From Toxorhynchites rutilus septentrionalis (lineage: Eukaryota > Arthropoda > Insecta > Diptera > Culicidae): a stretch of DNA of 64,000 nt. The notes beneath the pieces are model-generated. The model was not told where the DNA came from and made no database searches. It saw only the letters and a program-made list of their open reading frames with translations. The stretch lies in contig NC_073746.1 in NCBI RefSeq assembly GCF_029784135.1, positions 35,197,378 to 35,261,377 of the forward strand, read 5' to 3'. A program made the position numbers and the translations under genes. Of the stretch, positions 33,660 through 45,382 are shown one piece after another (the stretch's first letter is position 1; each line of letters starts with the position of its first letter).

Positions 33660-33700
33660 TTAGAACTGAGTGGATTTCCGAGCGCCGCTCGCTTATATAC
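33660..33700 (-). promoter_or_regulatory. Candidate RNA polymerase II core promoter (TATA plus Inr)
   Basis: On the minus strand TATATAA (33699-33693) lies 32 bases before the A of TCAGTT (A at 33667), the arthropod initiator consensus. This is the standard TATA-to-start spacing. Transcription would run toward the 710-bp array. No clear coding frame follows: a 70-codon frame (33768-33556) covers the site itself. Confidence 0.6.
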
Positions 33701-33769
33701 CGATTGATGATTTCAATAGCCTGTTTTGAAAGCAATTTTAAGACTATTGAAACAAGTTTTTGGATCAAA

Positions 33770-34667
33770 AAGTAACAAGTATATAACGCGTAGACATTTT
33801 ATCTTTCGAATGAAGTGTTTATCATACCATTTCGTTCAATTGTTTAGGAGCTATTAACGCTCAAAATCTCGGTCTCCGGCGTAACGCTTTCGTTTTCGAA
33901 ACATTGATTTTACACCCCGGTATAGAAATGAAAGACGTAGTCCTACGTCAAAAAATGTTGATGCTAAATGTCTTCAAATTGCGTCGAGATCTGATGATAT
34001 CTGAAAAAAAAAACTTTGGCCGACTGATCCAGAGTGGCCAAAAAAATCAAAACTTTGAGTGCTTTGAGGCACCCCTAAATCATGTCCGATTGAGCTGAAA
34101 TTTTGCACATGTCGTTTTTTTTTGGACCAACGAACATAATTTACATGGGCGGTTCTTCAACCCATTTTAGGCCAAGCGTTCGAAAAATCGAACAGCAACT
34201 TTGATAATTTTTCCTGGCTTTGGAAAGCAACCATATGGTGAGGTTTTGGCATCAAATGATAGCTTAGTTTATTAGCTACCACTTACTACCAGTTATAACA
34301 AATTTTACATAACCTTATTGTTTTAAGACAACTATGTGCGGAAAACACATAACCTAACATAACCTAACAAAAAACAAAACCTAATAAAAGGCAAAAATGT
34401 GTAAACTACAGTGTAGCATTGATAAAAGAAAACACATTGTGATGTACGGGAAAAAACCATTGGATTGAACCTCTTACGGGAACAAAAATGTTAGTTTTGG
34501 TGAGTGTTTTTGTTTGGCGATTTTTCGATTTTTTGTCATTTTCCGAAAAACAGAAGAACGGAAAAAAATAATTCTTGAAGACTGGGGTTTCTGTAACGCC
34601 AATAATCAAAATTACACCAATGGCTTTCGTTAAAAAAAATATTTTTCACAGCCTGGTCGTTACTGGG
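33770..34667. other. No gene recognised
   Basis: The stretch contains GACGTAGTCCTACGTC at about 33939-33954, a near-perfect palindrome resembling fused ends of the TACGTCA hairpin elements, and simple repeats such as ACATAACCTAAC at about 34341-34365. No coding feature is visible. Confidence 0.45.
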
Positions 34668-35765
34668 TTAAATTCGACGATTACTTTTTTCCATACCTTC
34701 ATTACCACTCATGCTAAGTCCCAGAAGATCGATTTTCGGTAAAAATTTTTTGGCAATTTGAAATAATATGATGCGTTTTGTGGGCTGAGAGATCTCGGGT
34801 CGATGAAACACGAACTTGAACTCATCGCTGCACGACTGCCAGTGTATTCCGTGGGCTTTGATTGAAGTAGAGTCGTCGAGTTCGATCGCTGTGCTCACTT
34901 CGATGTCCGATCTGGGTAGGTCTGGGATTTATCGCTCGCGAGAGGAATAATTTCACTCTCTCCCAGTGTTTGTGCGTCCAGTAACTGAAATAGAATAAAA
35001 AGAGAAAGCAACATAAAAAAGAGTTCAATCCCTTCCCTTCACTTTCCATGCATTGGATGTGATTATGGATATGATTGTCCATGTGGACTTTTCCAGGAGG
35101 GATGGGCTTTCGGAAAAAGGTAAGCGAACAGTGAAACGGCCGGCAGTGTTACGAGTCGTATGCATTTCAAAAAGTTTCTCACACCGACATACTCTGCCAA
35201 TGACCAGAATTGTTGCAACTGCTGGGAAAGAGCGTCATTGGCAGTCGTAATGAAGCAAGAACTAGGCTTTGCGATGAACGGTTGAAGGCTTTCTTTGTAC
35301 GCCCCCAAGAAAACCCAGCCGAGTTTTGTATTTTGCATAATCGGGAGAGTAATAACCGGGCTGAGGTACCAGGTTCCAGGTTCCAGGCTCCAGCAGTTGA
35401 AAGAACAATCTATTACCAAGCAGCATACTGATTTTACCCGGATGATTGAAATGTGGATCGGCGAGATGAAGGTCATCGGGAATAGGCCAATCGGTTATCT
35501 CAAATGGTTTCAATGGTAATTCGGATAGTATTTTCTCTAGTATGATGCACGGGACAATGTCTTGATTCGTGAACGTGAGGAAAATGTGACGAGCACGCCG
35601 TTGCTTGAGAAACCGCCGGATCCTGATATACCACCAAACTCGAAAGCGATGTCAGTTGTGGGCAGCCCCAAAGTGACACACATGTCTCTGGTAATATAGC
35701 TCGCATGGGATACGCAATCAAGCACTGCGCGGCAAGCATGAGGTCTCCCATATTTATCCATCGCG
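34668..35765 (-). pseudogene. BEL/Pao pol remnant (protease to reverse transcriptase)
   Basis: Minus-strand pieces in order: protease region at 35761-35537 (KYGRPHACRAVLD, with DCVS at the active-site loop instead of DSGS); the following BEL-specific region at 35513-35262 (LHLADPHFNHPGKISMLLG, KTRLGFLGG); a short GRFTVRLPF piece near 35130; and the end of the reverse-transcriptase region at 34898-34668 (IELDDSTSIKAHGIHW, SQPTKRIILFQIAKKF). The catalytic reverse-transcriptase core is deleted, and several frame changes are needed. It belongs to the same old insertion as the gag remnant at 39691-40505. Confidence 0.88.
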
Positions 35766-36403
35766 TTTATGATGATGATGATGGTCCCGCCACCTTCCCC
35801 TACAGAGGTTTGAGCAAGACAAGTTATCTAGAAGATATTAACTTTTATTTCTTAGCTTTGAAATCAGTTTAACAAAATCAAACGATCTGATTTTACCTAC
35901 AGATATAAATTCAAAAAATGTTATTATATTACATTATCAAAAGAGAAGCCAATACTCAGTCTTATCCTCCACTGAGCCGATACGGTCCCGACGAGACCCT
36001 TGCAGCAAATTGGTCCACCAGAGCACAAGTCCAACCGCCAGCCTAGTTTTGGATAGACTATGAGTATCCCCATCCAAAGAAGTCGAGAAATTTTCCTTTA
36101 CGAAAAAATCCTAGACTGGCTCTCACAAAAACTTTTGTTTCATATCCTTTATATCTGTGAGACGCGCGCGAGGCTCAAACTTTTGTAGACTACTTTTATT
36201 TTATTTTTTAACTAATACAAAAGAAAACAACAAAATAGTCCATCATCACCAAAATCATGACAGACATAATACTGATGAATACAAATTAAAAACAAAATAA
36301 TATTTAAAAAAAACATATTCTACATAGTATAATCCGTTAAAAAAACTTCGTCAGTTACTGTTATTCGTCGAAAATTAAAAAAAAGGTAAAAGTTATTCGG
36401 CTG

Positions 36404-39026
36404 TTAAGAAAATACAGCTTTAATGTGTAAAATACAGTGCCTCTTAAATTCTGTAGGTGTTGTTGCACATTTAATATGTCTTGGCATCGAGTTGAAAACA
36501 TTTATTCCTTTGAAATACAACGAATTTTGTGAAGCACATGACAAGAAATGAGGTGTTCTTAATTCATTCGCGTTTCTAGTGTTATATCTATGAAAATCAC
36601 TCTCTCTTTCAACTCGATCACTCAAATATCGAGGCAGCAAACCGTTAACTACTTTAAAAATGAACACCGTAGTTAAATAAACAATTCTTTGCTTCACAGA
36701 TAACCATTGAAGAGCGTCCAGCATCAAAGATGAGGAAGTGAACCTATTACATTTTAGAATCATCCGCATTATTTTGTTCTGCAAGCGCTGTAACCTCGAT
36801 ATTTGTGTGTCATTGGCTAAAAATAGAATGGAAAAACAAAAGTCTAAATGAGGAGAGATGATTGATTTGTACAGTAGTATTTTGCTATGAATGGTGGAAT
36901 CGTCTTTCAATCGACATAAGATTCCATACTTTTTGGCAATTTTCTTGATGACATTGTCAATGTGAGTGTTGAACTTGAGTTTGTCATCAATAATCACGCC
37001 AAGATATTTAATTTCCCGAACGCGATCAATAGTTTCATCATCAATTACAATAGAGACGTTTTCATTAGAACGATTACGCGAGATTACCATGTATTTAGTT
37101 TTATTTATGTTCAATTTTAACTGCTTATACTTGAACCATCACCTTAAAGAATGTAAAGATTATATCCAGTACTCCAAGATTATTCCCTACGGGACTGGAA
37201 ATAAAATCGTTAAAAATAGTCCTTTGAGTTATGTGATACAAACAGCTTCCAAATCATTTATATGCAGTACCCGTAATTCCAAAGCGCTTTACCGTATTCA
37301 ACAACAAGGGCCTAGAAATTGTGTCGAAAGCGCGTTTTAGATCCAAGAAAACAACAATTATGGTATCTTTACATTCTAATTTCTCTTTCCATTTTGCTAA
37401 CACCAAGTTCAATGCGGTTTCACAGGAATGACCTTCCCGATATCCCGATTATTCTGGTATTAGCAAAGTGTTATGATTTAAATAGTCGAACAGTTGGCCT
37501 TTAACAACTAGTTCCAAAATTTTCTCTAATGTGTGCAACATGTTGATGAGACGAAACTCTTCGGATTTAATCATTCCAACAACCTTCTGAATTGGGACTA
37601 TTAGGGATTCGTTCCATACCAGAGGCACATGCCCAGTTGATAAAGATATATTAATAAGGTCCAGCAAGATCTAATCAATGACATGAAAGCAATCTTGAAT
37701 AACTCTAGCGTTAACATTATGTACTCCAGACGTTTTTCCTAAAGAAAAGCAAATACTTCTAAGTTTGTTTATTGTAATTGGGTGAAAACACTCAAATCTA
37801 CAACTACTAGTGACCGGCTGTTTTATTTCATCAGGTTCGTCGACCAGTTCAATAGATTGGTAGATCAATGAAACTCTATCAATGAAGTAATCGTTAAACT
37901 TAGATGCTATTGCCTGTTCAGATTGTTCAAATGTCCCATTAAAAGTTATGGACCGCGGTTTGATATTGCTAGGCTTTAATAAGGATTTCAAAATTTTCCA
38001 TAACTCCATAACCATAACTGTGCTGTTGCTTTGTTGCTGATCAATCTTACTCTGAATATATTCACAACGAGTTTTCTTAATCGATTGTGAATAGCTGTTG
38101 CGCGCGATCGTGTACAAATACCAATGATTTCCATCATTTGTTCTACGAAATTTGTTGTACCACCTGTCTCTCTTACGTTTAAGACGCAAGAGATCCAAAT
38201 TGTACCAGCTGTTCGAGTTTTTCACACAGACAAACTTTTGCGTAACTAGTCGATTGGTACACGTTTTCAAGGCATCAGTCAGAACAGCTGCTGATTCATC
38301 TAAATTACTCGCCCCGAAAGGAAAATCCAAGCTTCTCAACACGAGATTCGAAACAGCATGTTTCGAATATTTCCTCCAGCACTTTAATTTCACAAAATCG
38401 TCGTTATTAATGAAATTATCTACAACATTGATAACTAGGGTCTCATGATCGGTTATGTTCAAATTTTCATCAGTTACAGCGCAAATTGTTTCAATATTGG
38501 CATAAACATGATCAATCAATGTTCTACAGTGCCCGGAAATACGCGTTAAATCATTTACTGTTTGAAGAAGTCAGCTAAACGCTTCAAATGGTTCGAATTA
38601 TGGTTGCCTCTCCAATTGATATTGAACTCACCAGTCAATACATTTAATCTGCTGGAATCAAGGAATATTTCTAGTTTTCTAAAATTTCAACAAAACGATG
38701 GTCGCTAGAGCTGGGGAATGATACCAAACATTATAGTTGCCCATCTTCATGACACGTGTAACTGTAATGCCCAAGAACCAGTTTCCGTCAATAACTTCGT
38801 TGAAGTGAAGATTGAATTGAACTGATTCTTTGACATAAATAGCAACACCGCCAGTATGCCTAGAATGTGATAAACAAGCAGCAACATTATATCCCGGGAT
38901 ACTATACTGGTCAAATGACTCAATTTCAACAATGTGTGTTTCTGACAAGAGAACTAAAAATGGACGTTTTTCCTCAACAATCTGACATAAAGCTACGTAG
39001 TTTGTTGACAGTCCCGCAATATTCAA
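36404..39026 (-). pseudogene. CR1/L2-type LINE ORF2 (endonuclease/reverse transcriptase), broken
   Basis: Endonuclease pieces lie at 39026-38679 (LVLLSETHIVE, SRHTGGVAIYV) and about 38660-38590 (GEFNINW), and continue at 38519 (NITDHETLVI). The reverse-transcriptase start is at about 38000-37450 (NDYFIDRV, LIVPIQK, FRLINMLHTLEKILE), followed by FLDLKRAFDTI near 37340. Then the part that should contain the YxDD box is missing, and the C-terminal frame resumes at 37114-36404 (KTKYMVISRNR, IKYLGVIIDDKLKF, FNSMPRHIK). Stops at about 38570, 37668 and 37448 also break it. A member of this group cannot be active without the YxDD region. Confidence 0.88.
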
Positions 39027-39129
39027 ATACTAAATATAATATTAGTTCACAATTCTTCTGGAACCTGGTTGCTATTTATTGAAATGCAAGCTGCTTTTCT
39101 TTCAAATATAAAAAAGGCTTTGATACACT

Positions 39130-39690
39130 GAACATTCTGAGCTAAATGCGGCATGATTAACGTCCAAATTCATTTTCCGTTCTCTATTCATTTTCAAACA
39201 ATTAACACATTTCAATACAGTTGACCTGCATTCAGATGTCTTGTGTTTCTGACTACACCTAGAGCACGTTTCACAATTTTGTTTGCAATCCGTGCTCTTG
39301 TGTCCAAATTCTCCGCATTTGAAGCATCACAACACATTAATCGTGGGAACTACGGAGCACCGATCAGACCCGACATTTACTTTTTTCGCATTCAATTAAC
39401 AATTATATGTAAAAACTTATTGTAAGTGAAGCGTGGATTGTCGAATACATTTAAAATTTTCACAACTTTTATTGTAATGCCTTCATTTTGACTTTTCAAG
39501 TAATCAATGAAGACATCTGAAGAATGCTGATCGCTCATGCCCACAGTTTTTAATCTCGGCACCGATATGGGAACAACAGCGCTATATTTCTCATCCAAAT
39601 TGCTTTCAATATCATTTTTTACATCATTTCTGTTGGCTCCAGTTGCACACTCAACAATGATGGAGCCATCTCTACCATTCCTAAAATTCC
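39130..39690 (-). pseudogene. CR1/L2-type LINE ORF1 remnant with zinc knuckles
   Basis: A minus frame (39739-39392) contains SIIVECATGANRNDV, PRLKTVGMSDQHS and NVFDNPRFTYNKF, typical of LINE ORF1 proteins in this group. After a frame change, 39330-39230 encodes knuckles CFKCGEFGHKSTDC and CETCSRCSQKHKTSEC, and then CVNCLKMNRE. The N terminus is missing because the LINE is 5'-truncated at the BEL junction; the first dozen codons of the frame (VDTNVLLLTVTIH) belong to BEL. Confidence 0.8.
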
Positions 39691-40505
39691 TAATCTTGTG
39701 TATGGTAACCGTCAGAAGTAGGACGTTGGTATCAACCAAATCCGTTGCTAGATTGAACGATGATATTAAAGACTGGCATACAGGCGCTCTGGTTGAATCT
39801 GTTCAGCCTGAACCTGTGTTTACGGTGGAATTTAAATCAATCGACTCTTGCACTGTGAGTGGAACGAAAGCGTCATGCAAAAGAGTGTGATGTGATTGAC
39901 AGCATCTTCTGCAGATGTCAGATTGGCATGGCTCATTCCGGTGTTGTTTGAGACAATTGAAACATAACCTTTGCTTGCGAGCAAAACTTAGACGTTCAGT
40001 AGCACTAGAATTATTGAATTTACCGCCCTGGTAGAGTTGGTGCGGTGACCTAGCACAATACTGGCAGGTCATTCTAGTAGGTTGTTTGGTTAGAGAAACG
40101 AGCGTAGAAGTTCCTTTCGGATGATATTGAGAGAACTTGACGGCTACCGAGGGTCGTTGTCGAATATGCTGTACAGCACTGAGTGCGCTACTCTGAGCGT
40201 CAAAAAACTTGAAAAAAACGGTCGAGTGAAATTTCATTATCCTGCAATTCAGCTCGCTTCTGGCACCATAACTGCTTTGTTTCAGGGTCAAGCTTCTCAA
40301 CAAGAATGTAAATCAGCCAAATGTGCTGATCCTCTCGCCCCATTGCCTTAAGAGCTCGAACCACTTCATCAGATACATCGCGAAGCAAACGTAACCCATT
40401 CGCGGAGGGCGATGTCATCATGGGCTGACTTAAAAAACGCTGAATGTGCTGTGCGGCGATACTGAGAGGTTCATTGTACCTTTCCTTCAGTTTCGCGAGC
40501 ACTTG
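39691..40505 (-). pseudogene. BEL/Pao gag remnant
   Basis: Minus-strand frames 40586-40200 and 40303-39803 give LKERYNEPLSIAAQH, a conserved helical stretch through DQHIWLIYILVEKLD, then Cys/His knuckles (CQYCARSPHQLY, LCFNCLKQHRNEPC, ICRRCCQSHHTLLHD). This is the C-terminal half of a BEL/Pao Gag. The N-terminal half is replaced by a fragment of repeat B, which begins at about 40506. The protein would have continued into the protease piece at 35761 before the LINE insertion. Confidence 0.85.
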
Positions 40506-40670
40506 CAAATAGCATGTTTCTCCGTTACATGGAATAAATGTTTGATACAGAAAATATGCTAGAATAAAGACAAGTCCTCTCCTCATTTGCTTAATTAATT
40601 CTCGAGTAATGCAAAAATCTAGGTTTAATTTGTATGGCAGCCACTTCTTAGAGAGGGGAAGATGCTGAAT
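40506..40670 (-). repeat. Dispersed repeat B fragment
   Basis: Matches part of 43910-44460 in the same orientation: CATGTTTCTCCGTTACATG-AATAAATG, then AATTAATTCTCGAGTAATGC and TTTGTATGGCAGCC. It truncates the BEL gag. Confidence 0.75.
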
Positions 40671-43667
40671 CTATTTTTGAGTCATTTTGGTTATAAACTC
40701 CAAAACAAGGGCCGGGGGAGGGGGTAAAATTTAAAATTTTCGGATAAAACACGTGTGGGGTGTCTGAATATATGTTTTCAAACTTCCTGAAAACGTTTTC
40801 AATATTCTTTTTACCCAAAACCCAGGGTAATCAAAAAACACGTGTGGGGTATCAAAAAATTTATGGCATTTTTTCGCAAAGCGAGCAGAAGTCATAAAGG
40901 GAAAGTCTAGAGGGGACCCTAAAGAAGACATTTCGCTGTAAAAAACTTTGAAGGTTTTTGGAGGATTTTTTGTAGGTCTATTTTTGTATAAACTCAATGT
41001 GGAAAATATGCTTACCTTCAACACTTATTTCATAGCTTCAAAATTTTTTAAATAAAAACGGAATACAAATTCTAAATCAGCATTAAATTCTCTATTCAGA
41101 ACACCATCACATTATCGTATTTTTACTTCACGTATTTTGTAGCACTTGTGAAAAATTTGCAAAATATGCGTGTTTATCGCTACACTGGTTCACTGCATCA
41201 AACACTACGTTACCAAGTCGTTCTCGCAACGAAAATCGTCACGGACACTGTTGCCATATGTGATACTAGATGCCTTGAAAGTTATAGAACAAAACTAAAC
41301 CATTCATTCGGTCAGGCATTGTTGTTCATTTTTCTATTTAATACCACCTAGAGTTTCTGAGGGACCACTGTGTGTCGTTTATCCGTTTAGTCAGTTAGTT
41401 GTTCAGGAAATTCACTCGTTGGGTTCAGCCGAGATTCTGATTGATTGTTCGTAATCGGAGTTGTAGTTCATGAACGCTAGCCGGATACTCTGGCATAGCT
41501 GATATTTTGCCTGGTTTTAACCATTTAACAAAAACTGGTGACGGAACTTGAAGTCTTCATTGTCATAAAAGATGTAATAGAAGCGTCTAACTCAGTCGGC
41601 TGTCAGGTACAAACTGTGGATTGGATATGATACTCATAAACTTTTGAACAGCTTTGAAGTACTGTAACTTTGTCAAATAGTATCCGATTTGAACTCGACT
41701 GTACAAGACTCGTGCTGTAACACATTAAACCCACATCAAGCAACTGCGAAAGCGTTATAATTCAAAAAACCGCATTTTCCAACCTCTAACAGCGGCGGGA
41801 TCCAATCCGAATTAACCTTAAGTGATATGTAAATTGACATCACATTCCGGGCAAATGTTTCTCAGACGACGCATCAATCCGGAAGGTAAAGTCACCGGAA
41901 AAGCGAAATTGCGTTCTCCTCTCATTTCACGTCAATCAAGGAGAGCAGTCAGTGTGTATGCGTATGTGTGTGTGTGTGTGTGTGTGTGTGAGTGCTTAAA
42001 GAATGGAAAGCTCCTTCCCAATTTTGAACGCAATCGAGAAGCCACCCGCGGAGAGCAGCACAGGTTGGTGGGCCCGAATGAAACGTAAAGTTTGCGGAGA
42101 AAATTTCAGTTTTCGCATCCTCTTCTGCAATAACACTGCCCCGCTACCGTTGACGCCCATTTAAGTTATGCGGGACGTGAGCCCCGCTTTGAACCGAGGC
42201 CAGATATTGAATATTTTATATGGTAAGCTTCTGCTGCTAAGTTGATGTTTGGAAGGACAAAAAACACGATGGAAGAGGGTATGTTTAAAAAAAAGAGACG
42301 TTGTTTGCTTCCCATGCACACTGGACGTTTATTTTTGACGCTGGGGCTTTGCTGCGTCAAGGTGAGAATCCCATTTTCTCGGAAGAGAGCTTTTCCTTTC
42401 CAAACTGTCCATCGGAGCTCGAAGGAGATTAGCAGAAATGGAATATGCGGAAAAATTTCTTTATCCTACAACAAGAAATACTACAATGTATCGAAGGTGA
42501 TGTCACGAAACGTTATTAAAATTTAGAATCTCATTCATGATTTCTATTTACTAACGTATTAAAAAAAATCAAATTGCAAATACCCTACCAAGTGCGAGTT
42601 CGGCCGGGAATCGTGTGCCAACAAAACCACCAATCGCTGGAACACTAAACCCACGCGGAGCCATTGTGTCAAGTGCCGTTATAAGGCGAAGCCCCGGACA
42701 ATAAAGCTGTTGTGTTGTAGGATCCTAACCGGACACTCTCCAAACATTGCCTCAGCAAAAGGGCCGTGAGCTCTTGACTTAGTGGTTGCAGCTTCTTTCT
42801 GGCCCACTCCATGGAGAAACCGTGCATATTTCGGGCAGCAACATGGTCCACCCTGGAAGTGTGAAATAGCTTCTCTTTTCGTTGGCGCCAATTTGCATCG
42901 TTTGTTGTTCGCGACATTCGAACTAATAGGGAAAGGGATGATAATAGCAATCTGAAGTGTGGCGGTGTGAGAAGGGAGTCAGTGAAAGTGGAGCCTGGTG
43001 CTGGTGAACAAAGGGATGCCAGTTAGGAAGATAGATGGCGCAATGTTATGAATTTGGCATGAAAATTATGCGCAACAAGCGACTGTCCATTATTGCAATA
43101 AAGGATCTGTGAAAAACTTATTGTTATGGCGGTTGCCTCTAGCTTTTATATTATTCCAAAAAGTTTACGCTATTGCTTTGAATAAAAGAATGCGCATTCT
43201 CGTAATAGGGTTGGACATTAACAAATTGGAGAGCCTGATCCAATTTCAAAAAAGAATAATGATTTGTTATGAACTAGAGCAGTTTACAAAAAAAAAACAG
43301 TCACATATGTAAGTAAAAATTAGTTAAGACAACTTTCATTGCAAATTGCAAATAGAATAATATCGGCTCAGAAGTATTGTAAAAATTTGACGGGAATATG
43401 GACGCTTCAGGATTACTGGAATGTTTCGTCTAAATATATTTTTTTTTTCGGGGCCGCTAAAAATCGTCCTAATCGCAGACAGAACAGATTCCCCCTCTAA
43501 ATAATCTAAATAATTGAACAAAAAAATATTTACGATACTGCTTTGGAGTAACATACTTGGAGAAATATAATAGTGTTATATAAAATTCCATTCCTGAATG
43601 TCCAGAGATTGAAAGTAGCATTAGTAAAAAAAACTTCATGTTCATATAGGATACAGAAATCATAATT
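40671..43667. other. No gene recognised; one (TG)n microsatellite
   Basis: At 40740-40860 the motif AACACGTGTGGGGTRTC occurs twice, separated by about 90 bp. A TG dinucleotide run lies at 41965-41990. Short open frames on both strands (up to 97 residues) show no recognisable domain. A small cysteine-bearing frame near 42590-42720 is discussed under rejected items. An unidentified host exon cannot be excluded. Confidence 0.45.
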
Positions 43668-44741
43668 AACTGGCTGACCCGGCAAACTTCGTTCCACCCA
43701 AAATTTGTGTTTTGTTATCAATGTCTTCAAACATTCACGTTTTCTTACTATGAGCAAGTTCATGGGTTCAATCGCAGAACTGTTCATTGATTGATCTTCT
43801 AATCGACCCCGTTGAATTTACCTTTTACTATAAAATTCCTAGTATTTCTAACAAAACAAATCATTATAATATCAGATTATTTTCAGACACAATTCTCGTT
43901 CAAGATTTTTCGAACACTTGCGAATAACATGTTTCTCCGTTACATGAAATAAATGTTTTATACAGAAAATATGATAAAATCAAGACAGCCCTAAATCGTT
44001 AAATTCCTTCTTCGAGTTCTGCTCTTATCAACACATCGGCGATCCTTTTTTTGTATAGATAAAAGAAGATATAGGAGTGCGTTTCATCACATTAAAATCC
44101 ATTTCCAGTTTCGAACAAAGATCAATTTCGCTAGCGCAAACATCAAATGTACTAACAGCCCTTGTCACTATGTAATTGTAGAACATATGGGAATTTAATT
44201 TTCCAAATTTTCCCTCTTTCCTTCAGAATTTCCCGAAAATTTTGGATTGTCATGTTTGGTTGGAATATTTTTGGTTGAAATATGTGTAATATTTTTATGG
44301 GACTATTCCAGAGGAAGGATGGGTGTCATACCATTATAGAAACATTTATTGCACCCTAAAACCTCCATATGCCAAATTTGGTTTCATTTGCTTGATTAAT
44401 TCTCGAGCAATGCAGTAATTTGTGTTTCATTTGTATGGCAGCCCCCCCCCCCCTTAGAGAGGGGGGTGGAGAGTCAAATCACCATGGAAACATTTATTGC
44501 ACCCTAAAACCTCAATATACCCAATTTGGTTCCATTTGCTTGATTAATTCTCGAGTAATGCAGAAATTTGTGTTTTATTCGTATGGCTTAGAGAGGGGGG
44601 TGGAGAGTCTAACCACCATAGAAACATTTATTGCACCATAAAACCTCCATATGACAAATTTGGTTTCATTTGGTTGATTAATTCTCGAGTAATGCAGAAA
44701 TTTGTGTTTAATTTGTATGGCAGCCCCCCTTAGAGAGGGGG
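43668..44741 (-). repeat. Dispersed repeat B, copy 2 (inverted)
   Basis: It begins with CTGGCTGACCCGGCAAACTTCG, the inverted terminus of the family. It continues with the tail and then three subunits (around 44380, 44540 and 44690) containing TTGATTAATTCTCGAG and TTGTGTTT-ATTTGTATGGC with C-rich or G-rich blocks. It stops at about 44741, where the hAT remnant starts. Confidence 0.85.
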
Positions 44742-45027
44742 GATCGCTGTGCGAAATATTTTCAGGAATGGAAAACAAATTTCAAGATTGTGAAGAAGTC
44801 GTGAGGCTTACTGATTATATTTTGTGTTTTCCTGGTAGCACCGCATCAGTTGAAAACATTTTTCTGTGATAATCAATATTTGAACAACAGAAAAGGCACG
44901 ACTCGCTGTTGAAACCATGAACGCTACGATAACGATGATCATAAGCTCCTTCGCAAAATCTTTTCATCTCCTAAATGTTATTTCGCTGTGGAGAACAAAG
45001 CAGGTACATATGGAAATGTTTGATTGA
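44742..45027 (+). pseudogene. hAT-type transposase C-terminal remnant
   Basis: The plus strand reads GMENKFQDCEEVVRLTDYIL and CFPGSTASVENIF in one frame, then after a one-base shift near 44860 continues with TTEKARLAVETMNATI and a hydrophobic stretch to KQVHMEMF at 45025. The PGSTASVENIF...RLAVETMNA pattern is the dimerisation region (hATC) at the C terminus of hAT transposases and related domesticated proteins. A stop codon also interrupts the second part. Everything upstream is replaced by repeat B, and the 3' side is cut by the tail of LINE copy 2. Confidence 0.7.
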
Positions 45028-45382
45028 TTTTTTTTTTTTTATTAATTCGTTTATTTTTACAGGCTCAATTACTTAAGTTTAAAGGAGCCGAATTCTTAAA
45101 TATATTTTTAAAACTATATATATATATAAACAATTTTCTTACATCTATGGTTAGTAAGGTGGAAAACCGATTACTCGCGGTGTACTCGAGTTTAGAAGGG
45201 TGACATATTTTTAGGAGAAGGATGGGATATAAGGAAATTGTAACAATGTTGATGAGCACTCAATTCTTAAATCTATTCGTATATCTATAGTTTATTTACA
45301 TTTCAACTTATTCTACTATTTATAGCAAGGGGACGAATTACCCGCAAAGGAAGGAAAGGAGGGTATAAGGATGTAGGGACAA

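Larger units (their letters stand above)
35766..39690 (-). mobile_element. CR1/L2-type LINE inserted in the old BEL/Pao copy
   Basis: This block separates gag from protease of a BEL element lying in the same orientation. Its 3' end (low coordinates) is a CAT/ATC-type microsatellite tail (ATGATGATGATGATGG on the plus strand at 35769-35784), as is usual for CR1/L2-type LINEs. Its 5' end is truncated within ORF1 near 39690. It carries ORF1 knuckles, an endonuclease, a partial reverse transcriptase and the typical C terminus. Low-coordinate sequence 35785-36400 is its 3' non-coding region. I saw no convincing target duplication. Confidence 0.85.

Noticed and set aside
42590..42720. Plus-strand frame with spaced cysteines (CEFGRESC, CVKCRY)
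   Set aside because: The spacing does not fit a known zinc-binding module, the frame is short and there is no supporting neighbour.
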